This document shows, piece by piece, positions 15,398 to 25,177 of a stretch of 31,877 nt of DNA. Position 1 is the first letter of the stretch, and the number at the start of each line of letters is the position of its first letter. Location: positions 1 through 31,877 of the forward strand of contig JALVEA010000180.1 in assembly GCA_027008665.1 (NCBI GenBank). The letters run 5' to 3'. This stretch comes from Thiotrichaceae bacterium. GTDB taxonomy: Bacteria > Pseudomonadota > Gammaproteobacteria > Thiotrichales > Thiotrichaceae. A model generated the notes under the pieces. The model saw only the letters and a list, made by a program, of their open reading frames with translations, did no database searches and was not told the origin of the DNA. The position numbers and the translations under genes are program-made.

Positions 15398-17205
15398 CAA
15401 GAAAGGCAAAAGTATTGAGCACACTGCCCCCTGTTTACAGAGGGCGGCGTTTTGCGTTGCTCGTTATTTTATTGTCACTTCTTTGCGTGTTGTTATTACG
15501 TGCGGGATATTTAGAAATTTTTCAGCAACAATGGTTGCAAAAACAGGCGGATAAACGACAAATGAGAGTTGTTTCTGTGCCTCCATACCGAGGAATGATT
15601 GTTGATCGTAATGAAGAATCTTTAGCAATCAGTTCACCCGTTGTTTCTGTTTGGTGTAATCCTAAAAAGCTATTTCGTATTCGTGATGGTTTGTTAAAAG
15701 GAACAGAAAGTAGTGATGAAAAAGATGTCTTGCTGGCGAAAGCGCGTTTAGATGAAATGGATGTAGGATTACAAAAGGTAGCGGAATATTTAAAAATAGA
15801 TGCGCCTAAATTACAACAAAAATTACGAAAAAATAAAAGAAAGCAATTTTTATATTTAGCGCGGCAGATTCCTCCTGAAATTTCAGAAGATATTGCAAAT
15901 TTAAACTTACCTGCGATCAGCAGTACCTCTGAATATCGACGTTTTTATCCGATGGGAGAAGCCTTATCGCATGTGATAGGTTTCACGAATATCGATGATA
16001 AAGGTGTCGAAGGTATAGAACGCTCTAAAAATCAGGTCTTAGCTGGTGAATCTGGAAAAAAACGAGTGGTGCGTGATGGACGTGGTCGCTTGATTGAGAA
16101 TATTGAACAGATTAAAGAAATGAAGCCCGGTCGGCAGGTGAAGTTAAGCATTGATAAACGAATACAATTCCAAACCTATAAGGAACTAAAAGGGACGGTC
16201 TATAAACTGAATGCGAAAGCAGGTTCGGTGGTCGTGCTTGATGCACATACTGGCGAAATTTTAGCAATGGCAAATATGCCCGGTTTTAATCCTAATGTTC
16301 GCGCAGAATTAAAACCTTATCGCTATCGTAACCGCGCAATAATGGATACTTTTGAGCCAGGTTCAACGATTAAACCATTTACTATTGCGGCAGCATTAGA
16401 AGAACGAGTGATTGGTGCAGAGGTACAAATAGACACAGCCCCTGGATATTTGAGAATTGGCAAAACAACGATTCGTGACCATAAAAATTATGGATCAATG
16501 ACATTGGATAAAATATTAGCTAAATCAAGCAATGTTGGTGCGAGTAAAGTAGCGCTACTGATGAAAGCTAGTGGACATTGGAAATTTCTTAGCCGAATTG
16601 GTTTTGGACTACGGCCTGATGCAGGGTTTCCAAATGAGTCCGAAGGGAAGTTATCCTATTACGATACTTGGGGGGCTGTTGATCGTACTTCTCTTGCTTA
16701 TGGTTATGGTATTTCTGCTAGTTTATTGCAACTTGCTCATGCCTATACCGTATTTGCAACAGGCGGAGTTCTTTATCCTGTCACCATTTTTAAAAGGAGT
16801 GATAAAGCATTAGCAGGGCAACGCATTATGAAAGAGGCTAATGCAAAGGCAGTGTTAAGAATGTTGCTCTCAGTTGTGAGTAAAAATGGGACAGGAAACA
16901 ATGCCAAAGTTGATGGTTATTATGTGGCAGGAAAAACAGGAACTGCTTATAAATTTATGAATAAGCGTTATCGTAAAGATAAAAAGATAGTCAGTTTTAT
17001 TGGTATTGCCCCTGCTTCAAATCCGCGTATTGTGGTTGCCGTAATGATCAATGAGCCTAAAGTAAAAAGAGCAACAGGTGGTCGTTTAGCAGCGCCTGTT
17101 TTTTCTAAAATTATGGCAAGTACTTTGAGAATATTGGATATTCCCCCTGATAATTTACCTGATTTAAAGCAAGCAAGCACTAATAATGCAGAGGGAGCTT
17201 CATGA
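15394..17205 (+). CDS. ftsI: Septal peptidoglycan transpeptidase FtsI (PBP3)
   Basis: Class B penicillin-binding protein cross-linking septal peptidoglycan in the periplasm. The 603 residues have an N-terminal anchor (about 19-37, RFALLVILLSLLCVLLLRAG), then the pedestal domain (VPPYRGMIVDRNEESLAIS; FYPMGEALSHVIGFTNIDD; GVEGIERSKNQ). The transpeptidase motifs are SxxK at S324-K327 (PGSTIKPF), SSN at 378-380 and KTG at K514 (GKTGTAYKF). All catalytic motifs are intact. Start is GTG overlapping the ftsL stop; the stop overlaps the murE ATG (ATGA). The length is close to that of E. coli FtsI. Confidence 0.98.
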   Translation: MTRKAKVLSTLPPVYRGRRFALLVILLSLLCVLLLRAGYLEIFQQQWLQKQADKRQMRVVSVPPYRGMIVDRNEESLAISSPVVSVWCNPKKLFRIRDGLLKGTESSDEKDVLLAKARLDEMDVGLQKVAEYLKIDAPKLQQKLRKNKRKQFLYLARQIPPEISEDIANLNLPAISSTSEYRRFYPMGEALSHVIGFTNIDDKGVEGIERSKNQVLAGESGKKRVVRDGRGRLIENIEQIKEMKPGRQVKLSIDKRIQFQTYKELKGTVYKLNAKAGSVVVLDAHTGEILAMANMPGFNPNVRAELKPYRYRNRAIMDTFEPGSTIKPFTIAAALEERVIGAEVQIDTAPGYLRIGKTTIRDHKNYGSMTLDKILAKSSNVGASKVALLMKASGHWKFLSRIGFGLRPDAGFPNESEGKLSYYDTWGAVDRTSLAYGYGISASLLQLAHAYTVFATGGVLYPVTIFKRSDKALAGQRIMKEANAKAVLRMLLSVVSKNGTGNNAKVDGYYVAGKTGTAYKFMNKRYRKDKKIVSFIGIAPASNPRIVVAVMINEPKVKRATGGRLAAPVFSKIMASTLRILDIPPDNLPDLKQASTNNAEGAS

Positions 17206-18773
17206 ACAAACAGCCCTTAGCCTCTTTATTATCAGTTCTTGATGGTTTTGTTGATAGCGCTCAAATAGACAGTTTGGTAGATCTACAGATAAAGGGGATG
17301 ACACTAGATAGTCGTTCTGTGAAAAAAGGTATGCTTTTTGTTGCCTTAAAAGGGACGCAAACGCATGGTTTACACTATGCGCTAAATGCACAGCAACAAG
17401 GTGCGATTGCTGTGATATGGGAATCTGATACTAGCTTAGAGAAAAACGAGCAGGAAAAAGCCCAATTATTAAACAATCTCTTCATTCCTAATATAGAAAT
17501 AAAAAATTTGTCAACTCACTTGGGTGAAATTGCAACGCGTTACTATCAAATACGAGATCATAAAGGGCAGATAAAACCAAACTATGGCTTAAAGATTATT
17601 GGTGTGACAGGGACGGATGGTAAAACAAGCGTATCTCATTTTATTGCTCAAGCCATGAATGCTTTAGCTCCCAATAAAACTGCGATTATTGGAACATTAG
17701 GAATTGGTTTAATCGATAATTTAAAAAAATCCACACAAACAACACCTGATCTTTTAACAGTTCATAAAACATTGCATCAATTAGCGAATGACGGTATTGA
17801 AGTCGTTGCAATGGAGGTATCCTCTCATGCTTTAGACCAAGGGCGCGTTGATGGGGTTGAGTTTGATACGGCAATCTTAACAAACTTAACTCGTGATCAT
17901 CTTGATTATCATGGTACTGTTAAAAAGTATGCTAAGGCAAAGGAAAAGCTGTTTTTGCGCCCCGAATTGAACAGTATAGTATTAAATCAAAATGATACTT
18001 TTAGCCAGCATATTATTAATAAACTTAAGCAGAGTGATAGCGATAAAGAGTGTTTACGTTATTTAGTCAAGTCTGCTGCTTTAGATAATGAGCAAAGTGC
18101 TGAGTTAATTGCTGAAAATGCCCGTTTCACCCATCAAGGAATTGAAGCGCAGGTGTCCTTTTCTGGTCAGAAAGGTGTGCTAAAAGTAGGTGTTATAGGC
18201 TGGTTTAATCTCAGTAATTTACTGGCAACCTTGGCAACAATGCTTGGTTTAAAGATAAAATTTTCTGATGCACTTGAAGCATTAAATAAGGTAAAAACCG
18301 TGTCAGGTCGTATGGAGCCTATTGCTTCAAAGGATAGATTGGTTGTGGTTGATTATGCGCATACTCCTGCTGCATTAGAATCGGTTTTAAAAGCTTTGCG
18401 TCATCATACGGAACAACGTCTTATTTGTGTGTTTGGTTGTGGTGGTGATCGTGATAAAGGCAAACGTCCTTTAATGGCTAAAATAGCAGAACAAAATGCA
18501 GATAGTGTTATTGTTACCGATGATAACCCCCGTACTGAAGATCCCAAAGGAATTATGAGTGATATTACAGCAGGATTTACACAACCAGAAAATATATTGA
18601 TTGAGCATAATCGTGCTAAAGCGATTCGCAATGCAATATCACAAGCCAAAGCGGGTGATGTGGTATTGATTGCAGGAAAAGGGCATGAGCAAGTACAGAT
18701 TTTTGCTCATAAAAGCGAACTTTTTGATGATCGACAGCAGGTGGTAGAAGCATTGCAGGAGTTGACACTATGA
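17202..18773 (+). CDS. murE: UDP-MurNAc-tripeptide synthetase MurE
   Basis: Cytoplasmic Mur ligase that adds the third amino acid to UDP-MurNAc-L-Ala-D-Glu. The 523 residues show the N-terminal substrate domain (TLDSRSVKKGMLFVALKGTQTHG), the ATP loop GVTGTDGKTS with K141, the central EVSSHALDQGRVDGV and TNLTRDHLDYHGT motifs, VVDYAHTP, FGCGGDRDKGKRP, and the specificity motif DNPR at residues 441-444. DNPR is the form found in enzymes that use meso-diaminopimelate, indicating DAP-type peptidoglycan. Start ATG overlaps the ftsI stop, and the end overlaps murF. It is slightly longer than the usual ~495 residues, mainly from extra sequence around residues 70-110 and 260-300. Confidence 0.97.
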   Translation: MNKQPLASLLSVLDGFVDSAQIDSLVDLQIKGMTLDSRSVKKGMLFVALKGTQTHGLHYALNAQQQGAIAVIWESDTSLEKNEQEKAQLLNNLFIPNIEIKNLSTHLGEIATRYYQIRDHKGQIKPNYGLKIIGVTGTDGKTSVSHFIAQAMNALAPNKTAIIGTLGIGLIDNLKKSTQTTPDLLTVHKTLHQLANDGIEVVAMEVSSHALDQGRVDGVEFDTAILTNLTRDHLDYHGTVKKYAKAKEKLFLRPELNSIVLNQNDTFSQHIINKLKQSDSDKECLRYLVKSAALDNEQSAELIAENARFTHQGIEAQVSFSGQKGVLKVGVIGWFNLSNLLATLATMLGLKIKFSDALEALNKVKTVSGRMEPIASKDRLVVVDYAHTPAALESVLKALRHHTEQRLICVFGCGGDRDKGKRPLMAKIAEQNADSVIVTDDNPRTEDPKGIMSDITAGFTQPENILIEHNRAKAIRNAISQAKAGDVVLIAGKGHEQVQIFAHKSELFDDRQQVVEALQELTL

Positions 18774-20191
18774 CGTGGCTAGGGCTTGAGGAAATAGCGA
18801 AGATGTCGGAGGGGGTGTTGCACGGCGAAAACCGATCTATAAATTCAGTCTCTACTGATTCTAGAACAGTGCAAAAAGATCAATTGTTTATTGCCTTAGT
18901 GGGTGAAAACTTTGATGCTCATGATTTTATTGCTTCAATAACAAATAAAGCGGCAGCCGTTTTTGTGCATAAAAAAATGGACTGCGACATTCCACAAATT
19001 ATTGTAGAAGACACTTTGAAAGGTCTTGGTCTGTTCGCGGCTGCTTGGCGTAAGCAATTTAAAAAACCTCTGATTGGCTTAACAGGTAGCAATGGAAAAA
19101 CGACAGTAAAAGAAATGCTCGCTGCTATTTTTTCGACTAAGGGCAATGTAATGGCGACTTTTGGTAATCTCAATAATGATATTGGTATGCCTCTGACGCT
19201 TTTAAGATTACGCGATAATATGGATTATGCCGTTATCGAAATGGGAGCCAATCATTTTAATGAAATTGATTATTTAACTCATATTGCTAAGCCTGATGTG
19301 GCACTTTTAAATAATGCAGGAACCGCACATTTAGAAGGTTTTGGTGATGTAAAAGGTGTTTCGCGTGCTAAAGCAGAGATTTTTAAGGGTTTAAGTAAAA
19401 AAGGTATCGCAATTATCAATAGAGATGATCAATACGCTGATTATTGGTTGTCTTGTAATAAAGATAGAAAAAGCATTACCTTTGGTTTTAGTGATCAAGC
19501 CAATCTAAAAGGTGAATTGAACTGTGATGGTTTATTAGTTCAAGTTGGAGATCAACAAAAACTAATTAAATTAGCATTGCTTGGGCATCACAATGCAATG
19601 AATGCATTAGCGGCAAGTGCAGCCGCAATTGCTGTAGGGCTAGATTTGAGTGCTATTAAGCAAGGATTGGAAAGTTTGCAGGCGGTGAGAGGGCGACTTG
19701 CGCCTGTGAAAGGCATCGATGGGGTTCGGATTATTGACGATACTTATAATGCTAATCCTAGTTCAACTCGTGCTGCTATCGATGTTTTAGCAGATCAAAA
19801 AAAGAGCAAACGCATCTTAGTGCTCGGTGATATGGGGGAATTAGGTGACAACACCGCTCAGTTACATGCTGATATTGGTCTATACGCAAAGGCAAAAGGA
19901 ATTGAAGCACTTTATTGTCTTGGTAATAACAGCAAACAAGCCTGTGAAAAATTTGCTGAAAATGGGTTTGCTTTTGATGCCATTGAGCCGTTATTAGTTG
20001 CTTTACAGCAGAGAATAAAGCAAATACAAAAACAGCAACAACAAACAAAGGATAAGCAAAGCGTGACAGTATTGGTTAAAGGGTCTAGATCAATGAGAAT
20101 GGAACGTGTGGTAGAGGCATTAAGTCAGCCACAAGAAGGAGTAAATTATACTCATAATGGGGAAAATGTTGTGGAGACTGGACTATGTTAG
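18770..20191 (+). CDS. murF: UDP-MurNAc-tripeptide:D-Ala-D-Ala ligase MurF
   Basis: Adds D-Ala-D-Ala to the UDP-MurNAc-tripeptide, giving the pentapeptide. The 473 residues contain SVSTDSRTVQKDQLFIALVG at the N terminus, the P-loop GLTGSNGKTTVKEM (K110), FGNLNNDIGMPLTLL, EMGANHFNEI, NNAGTAHLEGFG, and the C-terminal IDDTYNANPSSTRAA and VLGDMGELG. These are MurF-specific rather than MurE or MurC motifs. A Gln/Lys-rich stretch (QQRIKQIQKQQQQTKDKQ, residues ~407-424) is a low-complexity insertion near the end. It overlaps murE by 4 nt and mraY by 7 nt. Confidence 0.97.
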   Translation: MTWLGLEEIAKMSEGVLHGENRSINSVSTDSRTVQKDQLFIALVGENFDAHDFIASITNKAAAVFVHKKMDCDIPQIIVEDTLKGLGLFAAAWRKQFKKPLIGLTGSNGKTTVKEMLAAIFSTKGNVMATFGNLNNDIGMPLTLLRLRDNMDYAVIEMGANHFNEIDYLTHIAKPDVALLNNAGTAHLEGFGDVKGVSRAKAEIFKGLSKKGIAIINRDDQYADYWLSCNKDRKSITFGFSDQANLKGELNCDGLLVQVGDQQKLIKLALLGHHNAMNALAASAAAIAVGLDLSAIKQGLESLQAVRGRLAPVKGIDGVRIIDDTYNANPSSTRAAIDVLADQKKSKRILVLGDMGELGDNTAQLHADIGLYAKAKGIEALYCLGNNSKQACEKFAENGFAFDAIEPLLVALQQRIKQIQKQQQQTKDKQSVTVLVKGSRSMRMERVVEALSQPQEGVNYTHNGENVVETGLC

Positions 20192-21267
20192 TAGCACTTG
20201 CGGAATGGTTATCAGAATCTTATAGCTTTTTTAATGTTTTTCAGTATATTACTCTGCGTTCAATTATGGCTGTGCTAACGGCATTAGGAATTTCCTTGGT
20301 GTTAGCCCCTTTAATGATACGTCGTTTGACAGAATTAAAGATTGGACAAAGTATTCGTGACGATGGACCGCAATCTCACTTAGTGAAGGCAGGGACTCCA
20401 ACAATGGGAGGAGCATTAATTTTACTCGCTATTGCAGTGTCCACTTTACTCTGGGGAGATTTAAGCAATCATTATATATGGATTGTTTTATTTGTGACCC
20501 TAGGTTCAGGTTTAGTGGGTGGAATTGATGATTATATAAAATTGAAATATGGTAATAGCAAAGGACTATCAGCCAAAATAAAATATTTGAGCTTGTCACT
20601 GATTGCATTTATTGCAGCAACGATATTGTTTATTACCGCCAATAGCAATATAGAAACAACACTTTACTTCCCCGTCTTTAAAGATTGGTTTTGGGATATG
20701 GGATGGCTATTTATTCCATGGACTTATTTGGTCATTGTTGGGAGTAGTAATGCGGTCAATTTGACAGATGGGCTTGATGGTTTAGCGATTATGCCAACTA
20801 TTATGGTAGCGGCAGCTCTTGGTGTTTTTGCCTATTTAACAGGTAATATAGTTTTTGCGGGTTATTTAGGGATTCCCTATGTGCATAATGTGGGTGAAAT
20901 TACCATCTTTTGTGGCACTATTTTTGGTGCAGGATTAGGCTTTTTATGGTTTAACAGTTATCCCGCACAGGTTTTTATGGGTGATGTTGGCGCATTGGCA
21001 TTAGGTGCGGCATTAGGTGTTATTGCGGTTGTGGTGCGTCAAGAAATTGTATTAGCGGTTATGGGCGGTGTTTTTGTAATGGAGGCAGTGTCGGTTATTT
21101 TACAGGTAGCTTCTTTCAAAGTGACAGGGCGACGTATTTTTAGAATGGCTCCCATACATCACCACTTTGAATTAAAAGGTTGGGCAGAGCCAAAAGTGAT
21201 TGTTCGTTTTTGGATAATTACCATTGTATTAGTCTTGATTGGCTTGGCAACTTTGAAAGTACGTTAA
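20185..21267 (+). CDS. mraY: Phospho-MurNAc-pentapeptide transferase MraY
   Basis: Polytopic inner-membrane enzyme that transfers phospho-MurNAc-pentapeptide to undecaprenyl phosphate, forming lipid I. The 360 residues and about ten hydrophobic segments match the family. Conserved cytoplasmic loops are visible: DDGPQSHLVKAGTPTMGGA, GGIDDYIKLKYGNSKGLSAK with the DD magnesium pair, SSNAVNLTDGLDGLA, FMGDVGALALGAALG, and the HIHH-like PIHHHFELKGW. The start overlaps the end of murF by 7 nt; ATG is the first codon that keeps the N-terminal hydrophobic helix. A 36-nt gap precedes murD. Confidence 0.98.
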   Translation: MLVALAEWLSESYSFFNVFQYITLRSIMAVLTALGISLVLAPLMIRRLTELKIGQSIRDDGPQSHLVKAGTPTMGGALILLAIAVSTLLWGDLSNHYIWIVLFVTLGSGLVGGIDDYIKLKYGNSKGLSAKIKYLSLSLIAFIAATILFITANSNIETTLYFPVFKDWFWDMGWLFIPWTYLVIVGSSNAVNLTDGLDGLAIMPTIMVAAALGVFAYLTGNIVFAGYLGIPYVHNVGEITIFCGTIFGAGLGFLWFNSYPAQVFMGDVGALALGAALGVIAVVVRQEIVLAVMGGVFVMEAVSVILQVASFKVTGRRIFRMAPIHHHFELKGWAEPKVIVRFWIITIVLVLIGLATLKVR

Positions 21268-21303
21268 ATTTTATTATATTTAGAATTGCAATATAGACTA
21301 TAA

Positions 21304-22689
21304 ATGAATGAGGTAACTAAAAAGCAAATAACAACATGGGATACTTTGGTTGTTGGTTTAGGGGCAACTGGGTTATCTGTAGTACGTTATTTAGCGGATC
21401 AACAACAGAATTTTGCAGTGACGGATAGTCGAACCTCGCCACCTAAAAAAGAGGTGTTGATTAATGATTACCCTCATATACCTTATTATTTTGGTTGTTT
21501 TGATGCGAGCGTATTTTTACAAGCGAAGCAATTGATTGTAAACCCTGGTATTGCTGTTGCCACGAAAGAAATTCAGCGGGCAAAAGAAAAGGGTGCTGAA
21601 ATAATTGGTGATATAGAATTATTTATACATGAAGCAAAAGAACCTGTGATCGCAATAACAGGTTCTAATGGTAAAACAACCGTTACCACATTATTGCAAT
21701 TGATGGCAAAAAAATCACAGATTGTAGCACAAACAGGTGGCAATATTGGCATACCCGCGCTGGATTTATTGATTGCGGACAATGCAAAAGAAACAGAGTT
21801 GTATATTTTAGAGCTATCTAGTTTTCAATTAGAAACAACTCCTTCGCTAAAGGCAAAAGTAGCGGTTGTTCTTAATATTAGTGAAGACCATTTAGATCGC
21901 TACGAGGATATGGAGCATTACATAGCAACAAAAGGGTTGATTTATAATAACTGCGAATATTGCGTCGTTAATCGTGATGACCCTGTTGCACAGGCGTTAG
22001 CAAAAGGCAAAGAAAGTCTATCCTTTGGTTTGGATGAGCCAAGCGAAGGTCATTATGGTTTACGTCAAAAAGAGAATAAAACATGGCTGGTCAAAGGTGA
22101 TCAGTATTTATTACCCATTGATAGGATGAAATTGGCAGGAAAGCACAATCAGGCAAATGCATTAGCAGCCCTAGCAATGGGTGAGATTGCAGGTTTAAAG
22201 CAATCCGCTATGCTGGAGGTATTGACAGAATATGCAGGCATGGAGCACCGTACCCAGTGGATCGCCAAAATAGCGGGTGTAGATTGGTATAATGATTCAA
22301 AAGGAACTAATGTGGGGGCAACCTTAGCTGCACTTGAGGGGCTAGATGGATTCATAGTATTAATTTTAGGAGGTCAAGGAAAAGATGCCGATTTTTCACC
22401 ATTAAAGGAGGTTATAAAGAATAATGCGCGAGCGGTGGTATTAATAGGTCAAGATGCTGATTTAATTTCCGCTGTCTTAGAAGGTGTTGTACCTGAGCTC
22501 AATGCAACCAGTATGGCAGATGCTGTAGAACTAGCTGCAACATTGGCAAAAAAAGGTGATAAGGTTTTGTTATCTCCTGCTTGTGCAAGCTTTGATATGT
22601 TTGCTAACTATCAAGCGCGTGGTAATGAGTTTATTGATTGTGTTAATCGCTATCAACAGCAACAGCAACAGGAGGAGTTATGTCAATAA
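21304..22689 (+). CDS. murD: UDP-MurNAc-L-alanine:D-glutamate ligase MurD
   Basis: Adds D-Glu to UDP-MurNAc-L-Ala in the cytoplasm. The 461 residues start with the nucleotide-sugar-binding Rossmann motif (VVGLGATGLSVVRYL). They then show VNPGIA, the ATP loop ITGSNGKTTVTTLL (K124), QTGGNIGIPALDLL, LELSSFQLETT, LNISEDHLDRY, KHNQANALAALAM, NDSKGTNVGATLAAL, LILGGQGKDADFSPL and LLSPACASFDMFANYQARG. All motifs are of MurD type. A short Gln-rich C terminus (QQQQQQEELCQ) is unusual but harmless-looking. It overlaps ftsW by 10 nt, and the ftsW ribosome site lies within the end of murD. Confidence 0.98.
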   Translation: MNEVTKKQITTWDTLVVGLGATGLSVVRYLADQQQNFAVTDSRTSPPKKEVLINDYPHIPYYFGCFDASVFLQAKQLIVNPGIAVATKEIQRAKEKGAEIIGDIELFIHEAKEPVIAITGSNGKTTVTTLLQLMAKKSQIVAQTGGNIGIPALDLLIADNAKETELYILELSSFQLETTPSLKAKVAVVLNISEDHLDRYEDMEHYIATKGLIYNNCEYCVVNRDDPVAQALAKGKESLSFGLDEPSEGHYGLRQKENKTWLVKGDQYLLPIDRMKLAGKHNQANALAALAMGEIAGLKQSAMLEVLTEYAGMEHRTQWIAKIAGVDWYNDSKGTNVGATLAALEGLDGFIVLILGGQGKDADFSPLKEVIKNNARAVVLIGQDADLISAVLEGVVPELNATSMADAVELAATLAKKGDKVLLSPACASFDMFANYQARGNEFIDCVNRYQQQQQQEELCQ

Positions 22690-23978
22690 TGCAACAGTTA
22701 TCAAAATGTAATCCTCTAATGAGTTTCCAGCCGAGTTGGGAGCGTTATGTTGACCGTGAACTTTTAATAGCATTATTTGTACTGATTGGATTGGGCTTTG
22801 TCGTGATGGTGTCAGCCTCTGTTGCTGTGGCTGAAAAAAATTATGGTGATGCCTATTATTTTTTAAATAGGCAATCTGTTTTTTTGCTATTAGGAAGTGT
22901 TGCTGGGTTTGCTATTTATCAAGTGAAAATTTTATTTTGGCAAAATTTAGGTGCTAGATTATTACCGATTATTGTCTTTTTACTTATTCTAGTATTAATT
23001 CCAGGCATTGGCAAAGAAGTCAATGGTAGTTATCGATGGTTTAGTTTTGCAGGTTTTAGTTTTCAAATTTCAGAATTTGCCAAACTAGGGATAATTGTCT
23101 ATATGTCAGGTTATTTACTACGACATGGAAAAAATCTAGCGCAATCAGTTTCTTGGTTGCCATTGATCGTACCATTGGTGGTGTTAGCGTTAGTCGATGT
23201 TTTGTTAATGCTGGAGCCTGATTTTGGTAGTACCGTTGTGGTGACAACAACCGTTATTGCCATGTTATTTTTAGGCGGAGTGAAATTCTCACGCATAGCA
23301 GTGTTAATGGCTGTCATGGTTGTTATGGCAATACCTTTAGTCATGATGGGTTATCGTGGTGCGAGAATTGCTGCTTATTTTGATCCTTGGGCAAATGCTT
23401 CAGGGAAGGCCTATCAAACGGTTCATGCACTGATGGCAGTGGGTGATGGCGGTTGGTTTGGTGCAGGTTTAGGTGGAGGAGTACAAAAATTATTTTATTT
23501 ACCCGAAGCACATAATGATTTTGTTTTTGCTGTGTTGGCAGAAGAATTTGGTTTTGTAGGTATTATTTTTACATTATTTCTGTTTGCTTGGGTAGTACAA
23601 CGCGCCTTTGTGATTGGATTTAATGCCGATAAAGTTAAATTGCATTTTGCAGCCTATATTGCTTATGGAATTGGTTTTTGGATTGGTTTTCAGTCCTTAT
23701 TCCATATGGGGGTGAATTTAGCCTTATTACCACCAAAAGGATTGACTCTACCGCTAATTAGTTATGGTGGTAGTAGTATTCTTGTCACCTTGATTGCGAT
23801 GGCATTTTTAATGCGTGTGCATCGTGATACACAAATAGCATTATTTGGCTTATCAGCAAGAGAACTTGTGAAGCAGAAAAAGCGCAAAGTCTCCGTAAAA
23901 AGAAAAGTGAGCAAACGTACTCCTGTAAAAAAGACGGTAAAAAAACGTCGTAGTGCAGTAACACGGAAGAAAAAATAA
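22680..23978 (+). CDS. ftsW: Septal peptidoglycan glycosyltransferase FtsW
   Basis: SEDS-family polymerase that makes septal glycan from lipid II together with FtsI. The 432 residues show about ten membrane segments and the SEDS signatures VNGSYRWFSFAGFSFQISEFAKL, EPDFGSTVV, WANASGKAYQ, GLGGGVQKLFYLPEAHNDFVFAV with AEEFG, and the closing LPPKGLTLPLISYGGSS. GGAGG a few nt before the ATG supports the start. The C-terminal ~35 residues (398-432) form a cytoplasmic tail with 20 Lys or Arg (KVSVKRKVSKRTPVKK, KKRRSAVTRKKK), clearly more basic than usual. A 47-nt gap precedes murG. Confidence 0.97.
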   Translation: MSIMQQLSKCNPLMSFQPSWERYVDRELLIALFVLIGLGFVVMVSASVAVAEKNYGDAYYFLNRQSVFLLLGSVAGFAIYQVKILFWQNLGARLLPIIVFLLILVLIPGIGKEVNGSYRWFSFAGFSFQISEFAKLGIIVYMSGYLLRHGKNLAQSVSWLPLIVPLVVLALVDVLLMLEPDFGSTVVVTTTVIAMLFLGGVKFSRIAVLMAVMVVMAIPLVMMGYRGARIAAYFDPWANASGKAYQTVHALMAVGDGGWFGAGLGGGVQKLFYLPEAHNDFVFAVLAEEFGFVGIIFTLFLFAWVVQRAFVIGFNADKVKLHFAAYIAYGIGFWIGFQSLFHMGVNLALLPPKGLTLPLISYGGSSILVTLIAMAFLMRVHRDTQIALFGLSARELVKQKKRKVSVKRKVSKRTPVKKTVKKRRSAVTRKKK

Positions 23979-24025
23979 TTAACCCTTTCTAAAGAATGTA
24001 GTAAATAAATTGGAAAAGAGAAAAT

Positions 24026-25177
24026 ATGTTAGATAAGCGACCTATATTAGTGACGGCAGGAGGAACCGGTGGACATGTCTATCCCGGTCTAGCTGTGGCG
24101 CGCGCGCTTATTGAGCAAAATATTCCTGTTATTTGGATGGGAACGCATAAAGGTCTAGAAGCACGAGTGATTCCTGCAGCGGGGATTGAAATGGCATGGT
24201 TGGATGTCAACGGTCTGCGTGGCAAAGGACTGACAGCTTTGTTGGTTGCACCTATAAATCTAGTCAGAGCATTATTTCAATCGATAAAAATTATGCGTCG
24301 GTATCGTCCTGTCGCGGTATTAGGAATGGGGGGCTTTGTTGCAGGCCCAGGTGGTTTAGTGGCTTCTCTAATGGGAATACCCGTTGTCATTCATGAGCAA
24401 AATGCAGTCGCAGGTTTAACTAATAAACTATTGAGTCGTTTTAGTAAAAAAATATTAGAAGGCTTTCCACAAACCTTTAGCAATTATTTTGGATCAGCAA
24501 AGCAAAGCAAAATCATTGCAGTGGGTAATCCAGTCAGAAAAGATATTAGCGCAATAGTCTCCCCTGAAAAACGGCTAACAGGGCGAAAAGGTACAAGCAG
24601 ATTATTAATTATTGGTGGAAGCCTTGGAGCGCAGGCGCTGAATGAAACAGTACCACAAGCCTTAGCAGTATTGGATAAAAAGAGTCGCCCTATCGTGCGT
24701 CATCAAGCAGGAAAAGGGAAAGATGAAACAACACATGCAGATTATAAAGCAATGGGTGTTGATGCCACTGTTACCCCCTTTATTGAAGATATGGCCGAGG
24801 CGTATGAATGGGCTGATTTGATTATCTGTCGTGCAGGAGCATTAACCATTGCTGAAGTCGCGGCAGCAGGTTTGGCTTCTATTTTAGTGCCTTACCCTTA
24901 TGCAGTGGACGACCATCAAAGTGCAAATGCTGCTTATTTAGCAGATAACGATGCTGCTATTTTAATGTCGCAAACAGAATTTACTAAGCAGTCAGCAAGC
25001 GAAATATTACAGTCTTTGCTAAACGATAGAGAAAAACTATTAACTATGAGTATGAAAGCCAGAGCATTAGCAAAACCAACCGCTACCGCCGAAGTTGCTG
25101 CCATTTGTGCACAATTGGCAACTTATGCGTTTGATAAAGATTTTGCTACCCAAAAGAGCGGGGAGAAAAAGACATGA
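24026..25177 (+). CDS. murG: UDP-GlcNAc:lipid I GlcNAc transferase MurG
   Basis: GT28-family peripheral membrane enzyme converting lipid I to lipid II. The 383 residues (typical ~355-365) have the N-terminal VTAGGTGGHVYPGLAVARAL, ARVIPAAGIEMAWLDVNGLRGKG, VLGMGGFVAGPGGL, IHEQNAVAGLTN, then the C-domain GGSLGAQALNE and the donor-binding ICRAGALTIAEVAAAGL with LVPYPYAVDDHQSANA. Extra residues at the C terminus (DKDFATQKSGEKKT) account for the length. The ATG is preceded by AAAAGAGAAA. The stop overlaps the murC ATG by 4 nt. Confidence 0.98.
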   Translation: MLDKRPILVTAGGTGGHVYPGLAVARALIEQNIPVIWMGTHKGLEARVIPAAGIEMAWLDVNGLRGKGLTALLVAPINLVRALFQSIKIMRRYRPVAVLGMGGFVAGPGGLVASLMGIPVVIHEQNAVAGLTNKLLSRFSKKILEGFPQTFSNYFGSAKQSKIIAVGNPVRKDISAIVSPEKRLTGRKGTSRLLIIGGSLGAQALNETVPQALAVLDKKSRPIVRHQAGKGKDETTHADYKAMGVDATVTPFIEDMAEAYEWADLIICRAGALTIAEVAAAGLASILVPYPYAVDDHQSANAAYLADNDAAILMSQTEFTKQSASEILQSLLNDREKLLTMSMKARALAKPTATAEVAAICAQLATYAFDKDFATQKSGEKKT

